In this document: piece by piece, positions 50,248-59,118 of the stretch
Position numbering within the stretch: the stretch's first letter is position 1
Layout: every line of letters begins with the position of its first letter
Source: DATEEG01 sp035525055
GTDB taxonomy: Bacteria; Actinomycetota; Acidimicrobiia; Spongiisociales; ZC4RG35
DNA length: 64,000 nucleotides
Reading direction: 5' to 3'
Assembly: GCA_035525055.1 (NCBI GenBank)
Contig: DATLEZ010000023.1
Location: 1 to 64,000, forward strand
Notes under the pieces: model-generated
What the model was told of the DNA's origin: nothing
The model's database searches: none
Seen by the model: only the letters and a program-made list of their open reading frames with translations
Position numbers and translations under genes: made by a program

Positions 50248-51297
50248 TTGGCTAGCCTCCAGAACCCCATGTTTCAGATCCTCACGCCATCCGGAGCATT
50301 GACCGGAACGGCACCGTTGGATCTCGTTATGACCAGGCGCCTCTACCGGGCGATGGTTTTCGCTCGCACCTACGACCTCAAAGGCACTTCTCTTCAGAAG
50401 CAGGGCAGGCTGGCGACATACGCGCCATTCGAGGGCCAGGAGGCGGCCCAGGTCGGCAGTGCGGCTGCCCTTCACCCCGATGATTGGATGGTGGCTACCT
50501 ATCGGGATGCGGCCGCGATGTGGATGCAGGGATACCCGCTCGAATTGCTGTTTGCAGGACGCACCGGGGACGAACGCGGCGGCTCGCCTCCCGACCACGT
50601 GCCGGTACTGCCGCCGTCGATCACAGTCGGGGGACACATGGTTCATGCTGTCGGATTGGCATGGGCGGCTAAGAACTTCAAGGACGGACGGGTGGCACTC
50701 ACCTATTTCGGTGACGGCGCCACCTCCGAGGGCGACTTTCACGAGGCTATGAACTTCGCGGCCGTCTTCGAGGCGCCATGCATCTTTTTTTGTCAGAACA
50801 ACGGCTGGGCCATTTCGTTGCCGAGGGAGTTGCAGACCCGCTCGGAGACGATTGCCCAGAAGGCGATAGCCTATGGCATGCCCGGCTTTCAGGTTGATGG
50901 CAACGACCTTTTCGCGGTCTACCAGATGACGCTCGAAGCAGTGATCCGGGCGCGCTCGGGAGGCGGACCGACTTTGATCGAAGCCGTCACCTACCGCATT
51001 GGCCCGCACACGACCGCCGACGACCCCGGGCGTTATCGCAGTTCGGAGGAAGGAACCGAATGGGCCCGGCGAGATCCACTGGAGCGGGTCCGCCTGTACT
51101 TGTCGGAGCGAGACGCGTGGTCTGATTCCTGGCAGGCTCAGATCGAGGACGAGGCCACCACCGAGATCGATCGGGCGATCGGTCTGGCCGAGCAAATGCA
51201 GCCCCTAGCGGCCGGCGAGATCTTCGATGCGGTGTTCGAGGAGACGACACCAAATCTTCGCCGTCAACAGTCCGAAGCCGGGGCTGGCCCCAGGTGA
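50248..51297 (+). CDS. 2-oxoacid dehydrogenase E1 component, alpha subunit
   Basis: 349 residues from a TTG (an ATG at 50269 is an alternative). Thiamine diphosphate motif GDGATSEGDFHEAMNFAAVF...QNNGW, and the phosphorylation-loop-like YRIGPHTTADDPGRYR. With the next two genes it encodes the E1a, E1b and E2 of a pyruvate or branched-chain 2-oxoacid dehydrogenase complex; substrate choice is not decidable by eye. The E1b start overlaps its stop (GTGA). Confidence 0.93.
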   Translation: MASLQNPMFQILTPSGALTGTAPLDLVMTRRLYRAMVFARTYDLKGTSLQKQGRLATYAPFEGQEAAQVGSAAALHPDDWMVATYRDAAAMWMQGYPLELLFAGRTGDERGGSPPDHVPVLPPSITVGGHMVHAVGLAWAAKNFKDGRVALTYFGDGATSEGDFHEAMNFAAVFEAPCIFFCQNNGWAISLPRELQTRSETIAQKAIAYGMPGFQVDGNDLFAVYQMTLEAVIRARSGGGPTLIEAVTYRIGPHTTADDPGRYRSSEEGTEWARRDPLERVRLYLSERDAWSDSWQAQIEDEATTEIDRAIGLAEQMQPLAAGEIFDAVFEETTPNLRRQQSEAGAGPR

Positions 51298-52271
51298 CGG
51301 TCCGGACGATCGCCCAGGCGTTGAACGATGCTCTCGATCTCGCCCTCGGCAAGGACGAGACCGTCGTTGTCATGGGCGAGGACGTCGGGCGCACCGGGGG
51401 CGTCTTCCGAATCACCGACGGCCTCTACCAGCGCTACGGATCCGACAGGGTCATTGACACTCCCGTGGCGGAGTCGGCCATAGTCGGCGTCGGGTTCGGG
51501 ATGGCTATCGCCGGGATGCGCCCGGTTCTCGAACTTCAGTTCATGGGTTTTTCATATCCCGCTTACGACCAGATCATCAACCACGTCGCCCGAATCAGAA
51601 ACCGGTCGCGGCATCGCTTCACCGCTCCGATGGTGATCCGCATCCCCTTCGGAGGCGGCATCGGCGCGGCCGAGCACCATTCCGAGTCGATGGAGGCGAT
51701 CTACGCCCACATTCCCGGGTTGAAGGTTGTGGCCCCCTCGACTCCGTTCGATGCCAAGGGTCTCCTGCTGGCGGCAATCGAGGACCCGGACCCGGTGATC
51801 TTCTTGGAACCCATTCGCCTGTATCGCGCGGTCAAGGAGGATGTGCCCGACGGGTGGTACACCCAGCCCCTCGGAGAGGCTCGGGTCGAGACCGAGGGCA
51901 CGGATGTGACCCTGATCACCTGGGGGGCAATGACCAAGGAGGCCCGCCAGGCGGTGTCGACTCTCGCCGCCGGGGGGATCGCTGCGGAGCTGATCGACTT
52001 GCGGTCTCTGGTACCCCTCGATGAAGACGCGATCGTGTCGTCGGTGGAGAAGACCGGCCGGGCGGTCGTAATCCACGAGGCTCCCCGCACCGGTGGGTTC
52101 GGAGCAGAGATCGCCGCCCTCATCCAGGAAAGGTCCCTGTATGCGTTATCGGCTCCCGTCCAGCGGGTAACCGGTTGGGACACCGTGTTTCCCCTGAAGC
52201 GATCCGAACATCATTATCTGCCATCGGTCGAACGGATCGTGGCCGCGGTTCGACGCACACTGGAGGGTTGA
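51294..52271 (+). CDS. 2-oxoacid dehydrogenase E1 component, beta subunit
   Basis: 325 residues from a GTG that overlaps the E1a stop. Transketolase-like pyrimidine-binding domain: VMGEDVGRTGGVFRITDGL, DTPVAESAIVGVGFGMAIAG, then RIPFGGGIGAAEHHSES, and the C-terminal domain with DLRSLVPLDEDAI and EAPRTGGFGAEI. Forms the alpha2beta2 E1 heterotetramer that decarboxylates 2-oxoacids and acylates the lipoyl group of E2. The E2 gene overlaps by TGATG. Confidence 0.94.
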   Translation: MTVRTIAQALNDALDLALGKDETVVVMGEDVGRTGGVFRITDGLYQRYGSDRVIDTPVAESAIVGVGFGMAIAGMRPVLELQFMGFSYPAYDQIINHVARIRNRSRHRFTAPMVIRIPFGGGIGAAEHHSESMEAIYAHIPGLKVVAPSTPFDAKGLLLAAIEDPDPVIFLEPIRLYRAVKEDVPDGWYTQPLGEARVETEGTDVTLITWGAMTKEARQAVSTLAAGGIAAELIDLRSLVPLDEDAIVSSVEKTGRAVVIHEAPRTGGFGAEIAALIQERSLYALSAPVQRVTGWDTVFPLKRSEHHYLPSVERIVAAVRRTLEG

Positions 52272-53692
52272 TGGCGAAGGAGTTTCGTCTCCCTGACATC
52301 GGCGAAGGCCTCACGGAGGCCGAAATCGTCCGATGGTTGATACCAGTCGGCGGAGCCGTCAAGGCTGATCAACCGGTCGTGGAGGTAGAAACCGATAAGG
52401 CGGTCGTCGAGATCCCGTCGCCCTTTGCGGGCTTCGTGATCCATCACGGTGGCTCGGAGGGCCAAACGATGGCCGTCGGCGAGGTGCTCTTGGTAGTGGG
52501 GGAGCAGGGAGAAGTGTGGCCGGCCAACGTGGCGCCGCCGGTCACCGAAGCAGGAGCCGCTGAGTCGCGCTATGGCCAACCCGCGGACGAAGTCGTCGAT
52601 GTGATCAATGAACAGGTAGCCACGGACGAAGGCATGCCCGAGCCCGGGTCACCGCCTTCGAGGCCACCGGAGTCGCCACCACCCGAGTCTCCAGCACCTC
52701 AGTCGCCCGCTCCTCAGTCGCCAAAGTCCGAGTCAGCTAAGCCGATCGTCGGAAGCCTGAGCGAGGATGCCTTCGAACTGGCCCCGCGCCACGGTCGGGT
52801 TGCTTCAGCCTTGTCTCGTGCTCAGGCGCTGCCCCTCGTACGCAAGCTCGCCCGCGATCTCGGGGTCGACCTCGAGGAGGTCACCGGCTCCGGTCCTGAT
52901 GGTCGAATCGTTCGAGAGGACGTTCTCGCCGTCGCCGAGGCCAGGGCCGTTCAATCGGGCCAACCCTTCGAGGAGCCGCCCCGCGTTTCTCTGCCGCCGA
53001 TGCCGGTCTCGCGCGAGGGTGACCGGCGTCCGATGTCGAAGCTGCGCAGGACCATCGCGGCCAACATGAAGAAGTCGTGGAACGAGATACCCCACGTAAC
53101 CACCTTCGACCAGGTCGACGCATCACGACTGCTGGCGGCCCGCAAGGCGCTGGAGAATCGCCACAAGACCAAGGTGCCGCTCGAGGCTCTTGTGATCAAG
53201 GCGGTGGTACCGGTCCTCGCGGCCTTCCCCGAGTTCAACTCGCGCCTCGATGGAGACGACCTGGTTGTGTTCGGTCACTACGACATTGGGGTGGCGGTGG
53301 ATACCCCGGACGGCTTGCTGGTGGCGGTGGTGAAGACAGCGGACCAGAGGACCCTGTTGGAAGTCGCGGCTGATGTGCGGAGGCTGGCCGAAGGCGCCCG
53401 GGAGCGAAAGCTAAACCCGGGGGATCTATCGGGTCAGACCTTCACTATCTCCAACATCGGGGCGTTGGGTGGGGGGTTCGGGACGCCGTTAGTTCCACCC
53501 GGCACAACAGCCATCCTCTCGGTCGGTAAGGCCGTCGAACAGCCCGTCGCCGCCGATGGCAAGGTCGTGATTGCCCCATTGCTGCCCCTATCCCTCTCAT
53601 ATGACCATCGTGTGATCGACGGTGGTCTTGGCCGAAGGTTCATGGCCATGGTTCTCGAAAACCTGGCCGAGCCAACGCTTTTTCTTGCCTGA
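52271..53692 (+). CDS. dihydrolipoamide acyltransferase (E2)
   Basis: 473 residues. Residues 1-80 are one lipoyl domain with lipoylation motif ETDKAVVE (Lys in TDKA). A Pro/Ser/Glu-rich linker (SPPPESPAPQSPAPQSPKSE) follows, then a peripheral-subunit-binding domain (LVRKLARDLGVDLEEVTGSG) and the catalytic domain with DHRVIDGG near residue 447. ATG at 52271 overlaps the E1b stop. No dihydrolipoamide dehydrogenase gene (E3) follows, so E3 must be encoded elsewhere. Confidence 0.95.
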   Translation: MAKEFRLPDIGEGLTEAEIVRWLIPVGGAVKADQPVVEVETDKAVVEIPSPFAGFVIHHGGSEGQTMAVGEVLLVVGEQGEVWPANVAPPVTEAGAAESRYGQPADEVVDVINEQVATDEGMPEPGSPPSRPPESPPPESPAPQSPAPQSPKSESAKPIVGSLSEDAFELAPRHGRVASALSRAQALPLVRKLARDLGVDLEEVTGSGPDGRIVREDVLAVAEARAVQSGQPFEEPPRVSLPPMPVSREGDRRPMSKLRRTIAANMKKSWNEIPHVTTFDQVDASRLLAARKALENRHKTKVPLEALVIKAVVPVLAAFPEFNSRLDGDDLVVFGHYDIGVAVDTPDGLLVAVVKTADQRTLLEVAADVRRLAEGARERKLNPGDLSGQTFTISNIGALGGGFGTPLVPPGTTAILSVGKAVEQPVAADGKVVIAPLLPLSLSYDHRVIDGGLGRRFMAMVLENLAEPTLFLA

Positions 53693-53701
53693 CCGTCCCG
53701 G

Positions 53702-54040
53702 CTAGTCAGCCATGTCGTCGTCGAGACGGTGATACCTCGGGTCGTAACGCATCAGATCCGACATCTGCCTCCTCAATTGAGTCGGTGCATTCCGTATCCC
53801 CATTGCCAGAGCGAAGGCGGGATCGTTGTCGGTCTTGATGATGATTTCTTCGCCGTCGGCAATCATGTGAAAGCCATCGTCCAGGGCTTTCACCGCTACG
53901 TGACCGATGGTCCACTCTCCGATTTCGATCTCCTCGGCGGTGATTCGCATGACGTGATCGTCGGTGAGATCAATCGCCACCCTCACGGGTGCCTCCTGCC
54001 CAGCCAGTTTCAAGGATCCGTCGAAGTGGTCCATGCCCAT
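53702..54040 (-). CDS. small conserved protein, paralogue of the protein at 1853-2167
   Basis: 112 residues starting MGMDHFDGSLKL (a second ATG two codons in is equally possible). The family is not named. It aligns end to end with the 104-residue product at 1853-2167: FDG-x-L, IGEWTIGHV against [18 protein letters not shown] against FHITAGESS, then NDPAFALAMG against [11 protein letters not shown]. No signal peptide, membrane helix or metal motif. The neighbour is the E2 gene, convergent. A conserved beta-rich fold is inferred. Confidence 0.72.
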   Translation of the reverse strand: MGMDHFDGSLKLAGQEAPVRVAIDLTDDHVMRITAEEIEIGEWTIGHVAVKALDDGFHMIADGEEIIIKTDNDPAFALAMGIRNAPTQLRRQMSDLMRYDPRYHRLDDDMAD

Positions 54041-54100
54041 AAAGCTAGGACAAAAGGTGGACTGCGCTAGTCATTTCCCCCAAAAAGCTCAAGTGGCTAG

Positions 54101-54520
54101 TCACCAGCGGCGGTACCCGGTGAGGCTGATTCGTATGGGGAAGCGGTAGTGATCGCAGAAGCCGTCCCAATCCATGCCGATCGCCGGCACCCCCTCGTCG
54201 TATCGAACTCGATATTCGACAACTTCTCTGGCAGGAGGCGTTGTCTCGTCGATGGCTGCCTCTCCGTAGAGGATCGAGATGTCGTCTCCGTGCTCATCCG
54301 AATTGAAATTGAGGGCGATGTGAGGATTGGCGGCGATGTTCTTGATACGGGCAGAGCCGCCCGAATAGACGAGGACAGTCTCACCATCCCATAGAAACCA
54401 TACAGCCGAAGGTTGCGGGCGGAGCTTGGGAGAAACGGTGGTGAGCCACACGACGGTGTCGTTCGAAAGACGTTCAAGTGCTCGCGCTTGATCGGGATCG
54501 GTGGGGTCCAATCGGAACAT
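54101..54520 (-). CDS. PPOX-class F420-dependent enzyme, Rv3369-like
   Basis: 139 residues from the ATG at 54520. WLTTVSPKLRPQPSAVWFLWDGE and IKNIAANPHIALNFNSDEHG follow the TIGR03667/Rv3369 group of split-barrel proteins predicted to use F420. It starts 10 bp after the RamB-type regulator gene on the same strand. Substrate unknown. Differs from the Rv0121-type enzyme at 649-1062. Confidence 0.85.
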   Translation of the reverse strand: MFRLDPTDPDQARALERLSNDTVVWLTTVSPKLRPQPSAVWFLWDGETVLVYSGGSARIKNIAANPHIALNFNSDEHGDDISILYGEAAIDETTPPAREVVEYRVRYDEGVPAIGMDWDGFCDHYRFPIRISLTGYRRW

Positions 54521-54530
54521 GGCCGGCAGG

Positions 54531-55994
54531 CTATTCGGTCTTTGGCTGTTCCATTTTCGTCTGGCCCGGTTTTGGCTGGTACTTCTCCACGATCTCGTAG
54601 ATCTCGGCCAGATCGATGCTCGGGTAGGGGTCAGGGGAAAGCAGGCCAACGATTCGGGCGTGGGCCCGGGCTGAGGCTCGCACCCGGCCCGACCACTGTC
54701 TGGCGACCGATCCGACGGGTGTGCGACAGCAGGGCTGGTCGGGACAGCCCGAAACGCGTCGGTTTTCGGTGTCGCGGCCGCGGAAGAAACGGGAATCGTC
54801 GAAGGCCACACCAAAAGTCACGGCGTGGGAGCCGGGCTCCGGCTCGAGGTAGGTGGAGCAAAAGAACGACCCGACCGGTGTGTCGGTGTACTGATAGTGG
54901 AGGGAGAAGCGATCGGAGGACCCGAACACGGCCCGGGCGGCCCACTCCCGGCACAGGCGCTGCGCCTCGACTCCGCCATCCTCGTCGCGAGGGAAAGGGA
55001 CTCCGTCGTTCTCGTACGCCTTCAACGCAAGTCCCTCCTCGTCGCTTACGACCAGGTGGCTTCGGAATTCGAGCTGGCGGGTGGCGAGGTTGGCCATGCG
55101 ATGAGCGGCGGTTTCATAGGAGACATAGAAGACCTCCCGGAGGTCCTCTATGGAGAGATCGCGTTGCCGCTTGGCATCGGACAGGAACGGAATCGCCGCT
55201 CCTTCAGGTACCAGCACCGCCGATGCGAAGTAGGCAGTCTCGCGACGGTGACGGAGAAACTCGTCGTAGGTTGCAGGCTCGGAATGGTCCAGGACGAAGC
55301 CGGCCAGCGTCTGCAGGATGGCCTTGCGGGCTTGACGGGTGCGAAGTTCATTGCGCTGGGCGATGTAAATCACCTTGTTCTTCAGATCGGTGATGGATCG
55401 CAAGGACGTCGGCACATCTTCAACCGATCTGATCTCGAAGCCGAGCGCTCCGGAGAGATCGATCAGATTCCGCGACGAGACCGGTCCCGACCCCTGATAA
55501 CCCGACTTGCCGAGAGCAGTGAGGGCCGCGTTCTCGACGTCTTCGAGGTACCCGTCGACGTCCCGCAGTTCCCGCGTCATCTCGCCGTTAACCCGTCGCA
55601 CCTCTCCGGCTGTAACCGGGTTCGGTCGCGCCCCTTCGTTCAGCCGGCGATAGAGGCCCACCAGATGGGCTAGGACTTCGTCGCTGAGGCGGGCCGAGGA
55701 CCGGAGGTAGGGGAGGCCAAGGTCGGGAAGCGTGGTCTGGGCGCGCTCCAGTTCGATCTCGAGCTCAGCCCGGCGATTGGGAGCCTCGGGGGCCAGCAAG
55801 TCCTCTAGCGTCACCTCCAGGGCCGCAGCCAGGGCCGAGATCTGGCTGATACGGGGTTCCTTCTTTCCGTTCTCGACCATGGAGAGATAGGGAGCGGGCC
55901 GACCGATCAAGGCGCCCAGTTCGTCGAGGGTCAGCCCCCGGCGCCGGCGATAATGCCGGAGACGATGACCGAAGGTGTTGGCATCGAAGTTCAA
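54531..55994 (-). CDS. ramB: RamB-type XRE regulator (short-chain fatty acyl regulator family)
   Basis: 487 residues from a TTG start. The N-terminal helix-turn-helix is [20 protein letters not shown] to [19 protein letters not shown]. The middle holds an IrrE/ImmA-like domain without an HExxH motif, and the C-terminal region has a Cys cluster (SGCPDQPCC) as in RamB/DUF2083 proteins. RamB represses aceA and aceB in Corynebacterium and is propionate-linked in mycobacteria. Here it is divergent from aceB, with two similar palindromes in the shared promoter, which fits the same role. Family assignment is firm; the target sites are inferred. Confidence 0.88.
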   Translation of the reverse strand: MNFDANTFGHRLRHYRRRRGLTLDELGALIGRPAPYLSMVENGKKEPRISQISALAAALEVTLEDLLAPEAPNRRAELEIELERAQTTLPDLGLPYLRSSARLSDEVLAHLVGLYRRLNEGARPNPVTAGEVRRVNGEMTRELRDVDGYLEDVENAALTALGKSGYQGSGPVSSRNLIDLSGALGFEIRSVEDVPTSLRSITDLKNKVIYIAQRNELRTRQARKAILQTLAGFVLDHSEPATYDEFLRHRRETAYFASAVLVPEGAAIPFLSDAKRQRDLSIEDLREVFYVSYETAAHRMANLATRQLEFRSHLVVSDEEGLALKAYENDGVPFPRDEDGGVEAQRLCREWAARAVFGSSDRFSLHYQYTDTPVGSFFCSTYLEPEPGSHAVTFGVAFDDSRFFRGRDTENRRVSGCPDQPCCRTPVGSVARQWSGRVRASARAHARIVGLLSPDPYPSIDLAEIYEIVEKYQPKPGQTKMEQPKTE

Positions 55995-56015
55995 GACGAC
56001 TATCCCGAAATCGCT

Positions 56016-56031
56016 AAGAATCCTGATTCTT
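56016..56031. promoter_or_regulatory. palindrome 1 between ramB and aceB
   Basis: AAGAAT-CCTG-ATTCTT is a perfect 6-bp inverted repeat. It lies 22 bp upstream of the ramB start and 109 bp before the aceB GTG. Candidate operator for the RamB-type regulator, controlling both directions. Confidence 0.55.
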
Positions 56032-56068
56032 GCGCGGAGGAACTATGAAATCCAGCCCATCCACGTGA

Positions 56069-56085
56069 AAGAATCGACATTCCTT
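56069..56085. promoter_or_regulatory. palindrome 2 between ramB and aceB
   Basis: AAGAAT-CGAC-ATTCCTT repeats the layout of palindrome 1 with one inserted base in the right arm. Centre-to-centre distance is about 53 bp, roughly five helical turns, as expected for two sites bound on one DNA face. Confidence 0.5.
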
Positions 56086-56110
56086 AGGGCGACGGGAGGA
56101 AAACTAGAAA

Positions 56111-56143
56111 ATGACCAACTCAGAAGTGTCAGGCACCAAGTGA
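56111..56143 (+). CDS. possible 10-codon upstream ORF coupled to aceB
   Basis: ATG at 56111, ten codons ([10 protein letters not shown]) and TGA at 56141-56143, overlapping the aceB GTG (GTGA). A GGGAGGAAA stretch 11 nt upstream would be its ribosome-binding site, whereas the aceB GTG has none of its own. Could be a leader peptide that delivers ribosomes to aceB, or the true aceB N-terminus disrupted by a single-base error. Confidence 0.45.
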   Translation: MTNSEVSGTK

Positions 56144-57687
56144 GTACGGAATTGCTCGGCCCGGTCGGCGCGTTCGCGAGCATTCTCAGCCCCGAGGCGT
56201 TGGACTTCGTGGCCGACCTCGAGCACCAGTTCGGCCACCCTCGCGCGGAATTGCTCAGGGCCCGGTCGGAACGGCAGGAACGACTCGATAAGGGTGAGTT
56301 GCCCGGGTTCTTGGATTCGACCGCAGAGGTGAGGCGAGCCGATTGGAGGGTGGCGCCGGTTCCCACCGATCTGGTGGAGCGCAAGGTCGAGATCACCGGT
56401 CCTGTCGATCGGAAGATGATGATCAACGCTCTCAATTCGGGGGCCTCCCTGTTCATGGCGGACTTCGAGGATGCGACCTCGCCGACCTGGTCCAACCTCA
56501 TCGAGGGACAGGCCAACCTGGTCGATGCCTACCGCCGGTCCCTTTCTGTAGAGACACCGGACAAGACCTACCGGTTGAACGAAGACACCGCCCGGTTGAT
56601 CATCCGGCCCCGTGGCTGGCACCTTCCGGAGCGACACTTTCAGGTCGATGGCCGCCCGGTTTCGGCATCATTGTTCGACTTCGGGATGTACCTCTTCCAC
56701 GGCGGGAGGGCCGCTCTCGAGGCAGGAACCGGGCCCTATTTCTATCTACCGAAGCTCGAGAGCCACCTCGAGGCGCGCTTGTGGAACGACGTTTTTATTT
56801 ACTCCCAGGAGAAACTCGGGATTCCCCGGGGGACGATCAAGGCCACTGTCCTAATCGAGACCCTGCTGGCCGCCTTCGAGATGGACGAAATCCTGTATGA
56901 GTTGAGGGAGCATTCCGCTGGCCTCAACGCCGGTCGCTGGGACTACATCTTCTCGGTCATCAAGAAGCTTCGCAATCACCCCGAGTTCGTTCTGCCCGAT
57001 CGCTCCCAGGTGACGATGACGGTTCCATTCATGAAGGCGTATACGGAGCTCCAGGTGGCGACGTGTCATCGCCGCGGTGCTCACGCAATCGGAGGGATGG
57101 CCGCTTTCATCCCGAACCGGCGCGACCCCGAGGTCACCGAACGTGCTCTGGCCCGGGTCACCGAAGACAAGACCCGGGAGGCTGCGCAGGGTTGCGACGG
57201 AACCTGGGTGGCCCATCCCGACCTCGTGCCGGTTGCACGGGCCTGCTTCGATCAGGTCCTGGGCGACGCTTCCAATCAACTCGCCAGGAGCCGGGACGAC
57301 GTCAAGGTCGGAGCCGATGACCTCCTCGACCTCGAAGTCGAAGGAGGCAAGGTCACCGAAGCCGGGGTCCGCACCAACGTCAACGTCGGCATCCGGTATC
57401 TGGCGGCCTGGTTGGGAGGCGTCGGTGCCGCCGCCATCGACAACCTGATGGAGGACGTCGCCACTGCCGAGATTTCACGCAGCCAGATCTGGCAATGGGT
57501 CCATCATGGTGTGGCCCTCGACGACGGGCGCCGTATCGAAGGCGACCTGGTCCGGGCCATCGCCGCCGAGGAGATGGCCGCCATGACCGGAGACGTCGAC
57601 GAGGCCTGGACGGTGTTCGAGAAGGTCGCCCTTGATCCCGGCTTCATCGAATTCCTGACGCTTCCGGCCTACGAGTTGATTGATTAG
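56140..57687 (+). CDS. aceB: malate synthase A
   Basis: 515 residues from the GTG at 56140; family length about 530. Glyoxylate bypass enzyme condensing glyoxylate and acetyl-Co[13 protein letters not shown] carries catalytic Asp/Glu, [45 protein letters not shown] (metal-binding Glu), [14 protein letters not shown] and [16 protein letters not shown]. The open frame reaches further upstream through the palindrome region, which is not protein-like. aceA follows 11 bp after its stop. Probably controlled by the divergent RamB-type regulator. Confidence 0.94.
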   Translation: MSTELLGPVGAFASILSPEALDFVADLEHQFGHPRAELLRARSERQERLDKGELPGFLDSTAEVRRADWRVAPVPTDLVERKVEITGPVDRKMMINALNSGASLFMADFEDATSPTWSNLIEGQANLVDAYRRSLSVETPDKTYRLNEDTARLIIRPRGWHLPERHFQVDGRPVSASLFDFGMYLFHGGRAALEAGTGPYFYLPKLESHLEARLWNDVFIYSQEKLGIPRGTIKATVLIETLLAAFEMDEILYELREHSAGLNAGRWDYIFSVIKKLRNHPEFVLPDRSQVTMTVPFMKAYTELQVATCHRRGAHAIGGMAAFIPNRRDPEVTERALARVTEDKTREAAQGCDGTWVAHPDLVPVARACFDQVLGDASNQLARSRDDVKVGADDLLDLEVEGGKVTEAGVRTNVNVGIRYLAAWLGGVGAAAIDNLMEDVATAEISRSQIWQWVHHGVALDDGRRIEGDLVRAIAAEEMAAMTGDVDEAWTVFEKVALDPGFIEFLTLPAYELID

Positions 57688-57698
57688 GAACAAGCGAG

Positions 57699-58994
57699 AT
57701 GACCATGAGAGGACCGAAGATGCGCCATCGGGATGAGATCGAGCAATTGCAAAAGGCCTGGGATTCGGATCCCCGGTGGGCCGGGATCAAGCGTGACTAC
57801 ACGGCGGAGCAGGTGCTGTCGCTCCGTGGTTCGCTGCGGGAGCAATACACCCTTGCCAGGACCACCTCGGAAAAGTTGTGGGAGCAGTTGGCGACGGATG
57901 ACTACGTGTCGGCCCTCGGAGCATTGTCGGGTGGCCAGGCTGTGCAAATGGTCAAGGCCGGACTCAAGGCGATCTACCTGTCCGGATGGCAGGTGGCGGG
58001 AGACTCGAATCTCGCCGAGCACGTCTATCCCGATCAGTCGCTCTACCCCTCCAATTCCGCACCAGCCCTGGTGCGACGGATCAATAACGCACTCCGTCGT
58101 GCCGACCAGATCCAGTGGTCGGAGGGCAAAGGAGATACCGATTGGTTCGTGCCGATCGTGGCGGACGGCGAGGCCGGGTTCGGTGGGGCACTCAACGTCT
58201 TTGAACTAACGAGGTCGTTTATCGAGGCCGGTGCGGCCGGGGTCCACTTCGAAGATCAGCTTGCGGCCGAGAAGAAGTGTGGGCATATGGGAGGAAAGGT
58301 CCTCGTGCCGACCGGCCAGCACATTCGGACTCTGCTCGCGGCCCGGCTGGCTGCCGACGTGATGGAGGTTCCACTTCTGGTCGTGGCTCGCACTGATGCC
58401 AACGGTGCCAACCTGCTCACCTCGGACATCGATCCTCGCGATCGAGAGTTCTGCACTGGGGAGCGGACCCCCGAGGGTTTCTTCCGGGTCAACGAGGGCC
58501 TCGGCCAGGCGATCTCGCGGGCTCTCTCCTACGCCCCGTATTCGGATCTCATCTGGTGCGAAACAGCTCACCCCGACCTCGACGAGGCGTCTCGTTTCGC
58601 CTCTGCAATCCACGAGCAGTTTCCCGCCAAGATGCTGGCGTACAACTGCTCGCCGTCGTTCAACTGGAAGAAGAATCTCGACGAGACAACCATCGCGTCG
58701 TTCCAGAAGGAACTGGGCGCCCTCGGCTACAAGTTCCAGTTCATCACGTTGGCCGGGTTCCACGCCCTCAACGCTTCGATGTTCGAGTTGGCGAGCGGCT
58801 ACGCCGTCGAGGGGATGACCGCTTACGTCAAGCTGCAGGAACGGGAGTTTGCCCTCCAGCAATCGGGCTACACCGCCACCCGTCATCAGCGCGAGGTTGG
58901 AGCCGGCTACTTCGACAAAGTGTCCGGGATCCTGAGCGGAGGAGCCGCCTCCACACTGGCCCTGAAAGGAAGCACGGAAGAAGAACAGTTCTAG
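57699..58994 (+). CDS. aceA: isocitrate lyase
   Basis: 431 residues, the short (prokaryotic type I) form. Active-site KKCGHMGG with Cys194, substrate/metal blocks ADGEAGFGG and [15 protein letters not shown], and [12 protein letters not shown]. Cleaves isocitrate to succinate and glyoxylate; with aceB it allows growth on acetate or fatty acids. Starts 11 bp after aceB with AGCGAGATGACC-type leader, hence co-transcribed. The heptamer arrays begin right after its stop. Confidence 0.96.
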   Translation: MTMRGPKMRHRDEIEQLQKAWDSDPRWAGIKRDYTAEQVLSLRGSLREQYTLARTTSEKLWEQLATDDYVSALGALSGGQAVQMVKAGLKAIYLSGWQVAGDSNLAEHVYPDQSLYPSNSAPALVRRINNALRRADQIQWSEGKGDTDWFVPIVADGEAGFGGALNVFELTRSFIEAGAAGVHFEDQLAAEKKCGHMGGKVLVPTGQHIRTLLAARLAADVMEVPLLVVARTDANGANLLTSDIDPRDREFCTGERTPEGFFRVNEGLGQAISRALSYAPYSDLIWCETAHPDLDEASRFASAIHEQFPAKMLAYNCSPSFNWKKNLDETTIASFQKELGALGYKFQFITLAGFHALNASMFELASGYAVEGMTAYVKLQEREFALQQSGYTATRHQREVGAGYFDKVSGILSGGAASTLALKGSTEEEQF

Positions 58995-59000
58995 CGTGAT

Positions 59001-59109
59001 ACGTGGTACGTGGTACGTTTTACGTCGATCCCGAGAAGCAAGTCTCGACGGGTTCTGGCCGGGCGGCACTGCCGACGTAGAACGTAAAACGTAGAACGTA
59101 GAACGCAGA
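59001..59109. repeat. ACGTNNN heptamer arrays between aceA and GAPDH
   Basis: Left arm at 59001-59028: ACGTGGT, ACGTGGT, ACGTTTT, ACGTCGA. Right arm at 59075-59109: ACGTAGA, ACGTAAA, ACGTAGA, ACGTAGA, ACGCAGA. Both have an exact 7-nt period, and ACGTTTTACG of the left arm can pair with CGTAAAACGT of the right. The right arm ends only 9 bp before the GAPDH ATG, overlapping where its ribosome-binding site (GGGAG) begins. Confidence 0.85.
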
Positions 59110-59118
59110 GGGAGCGAA

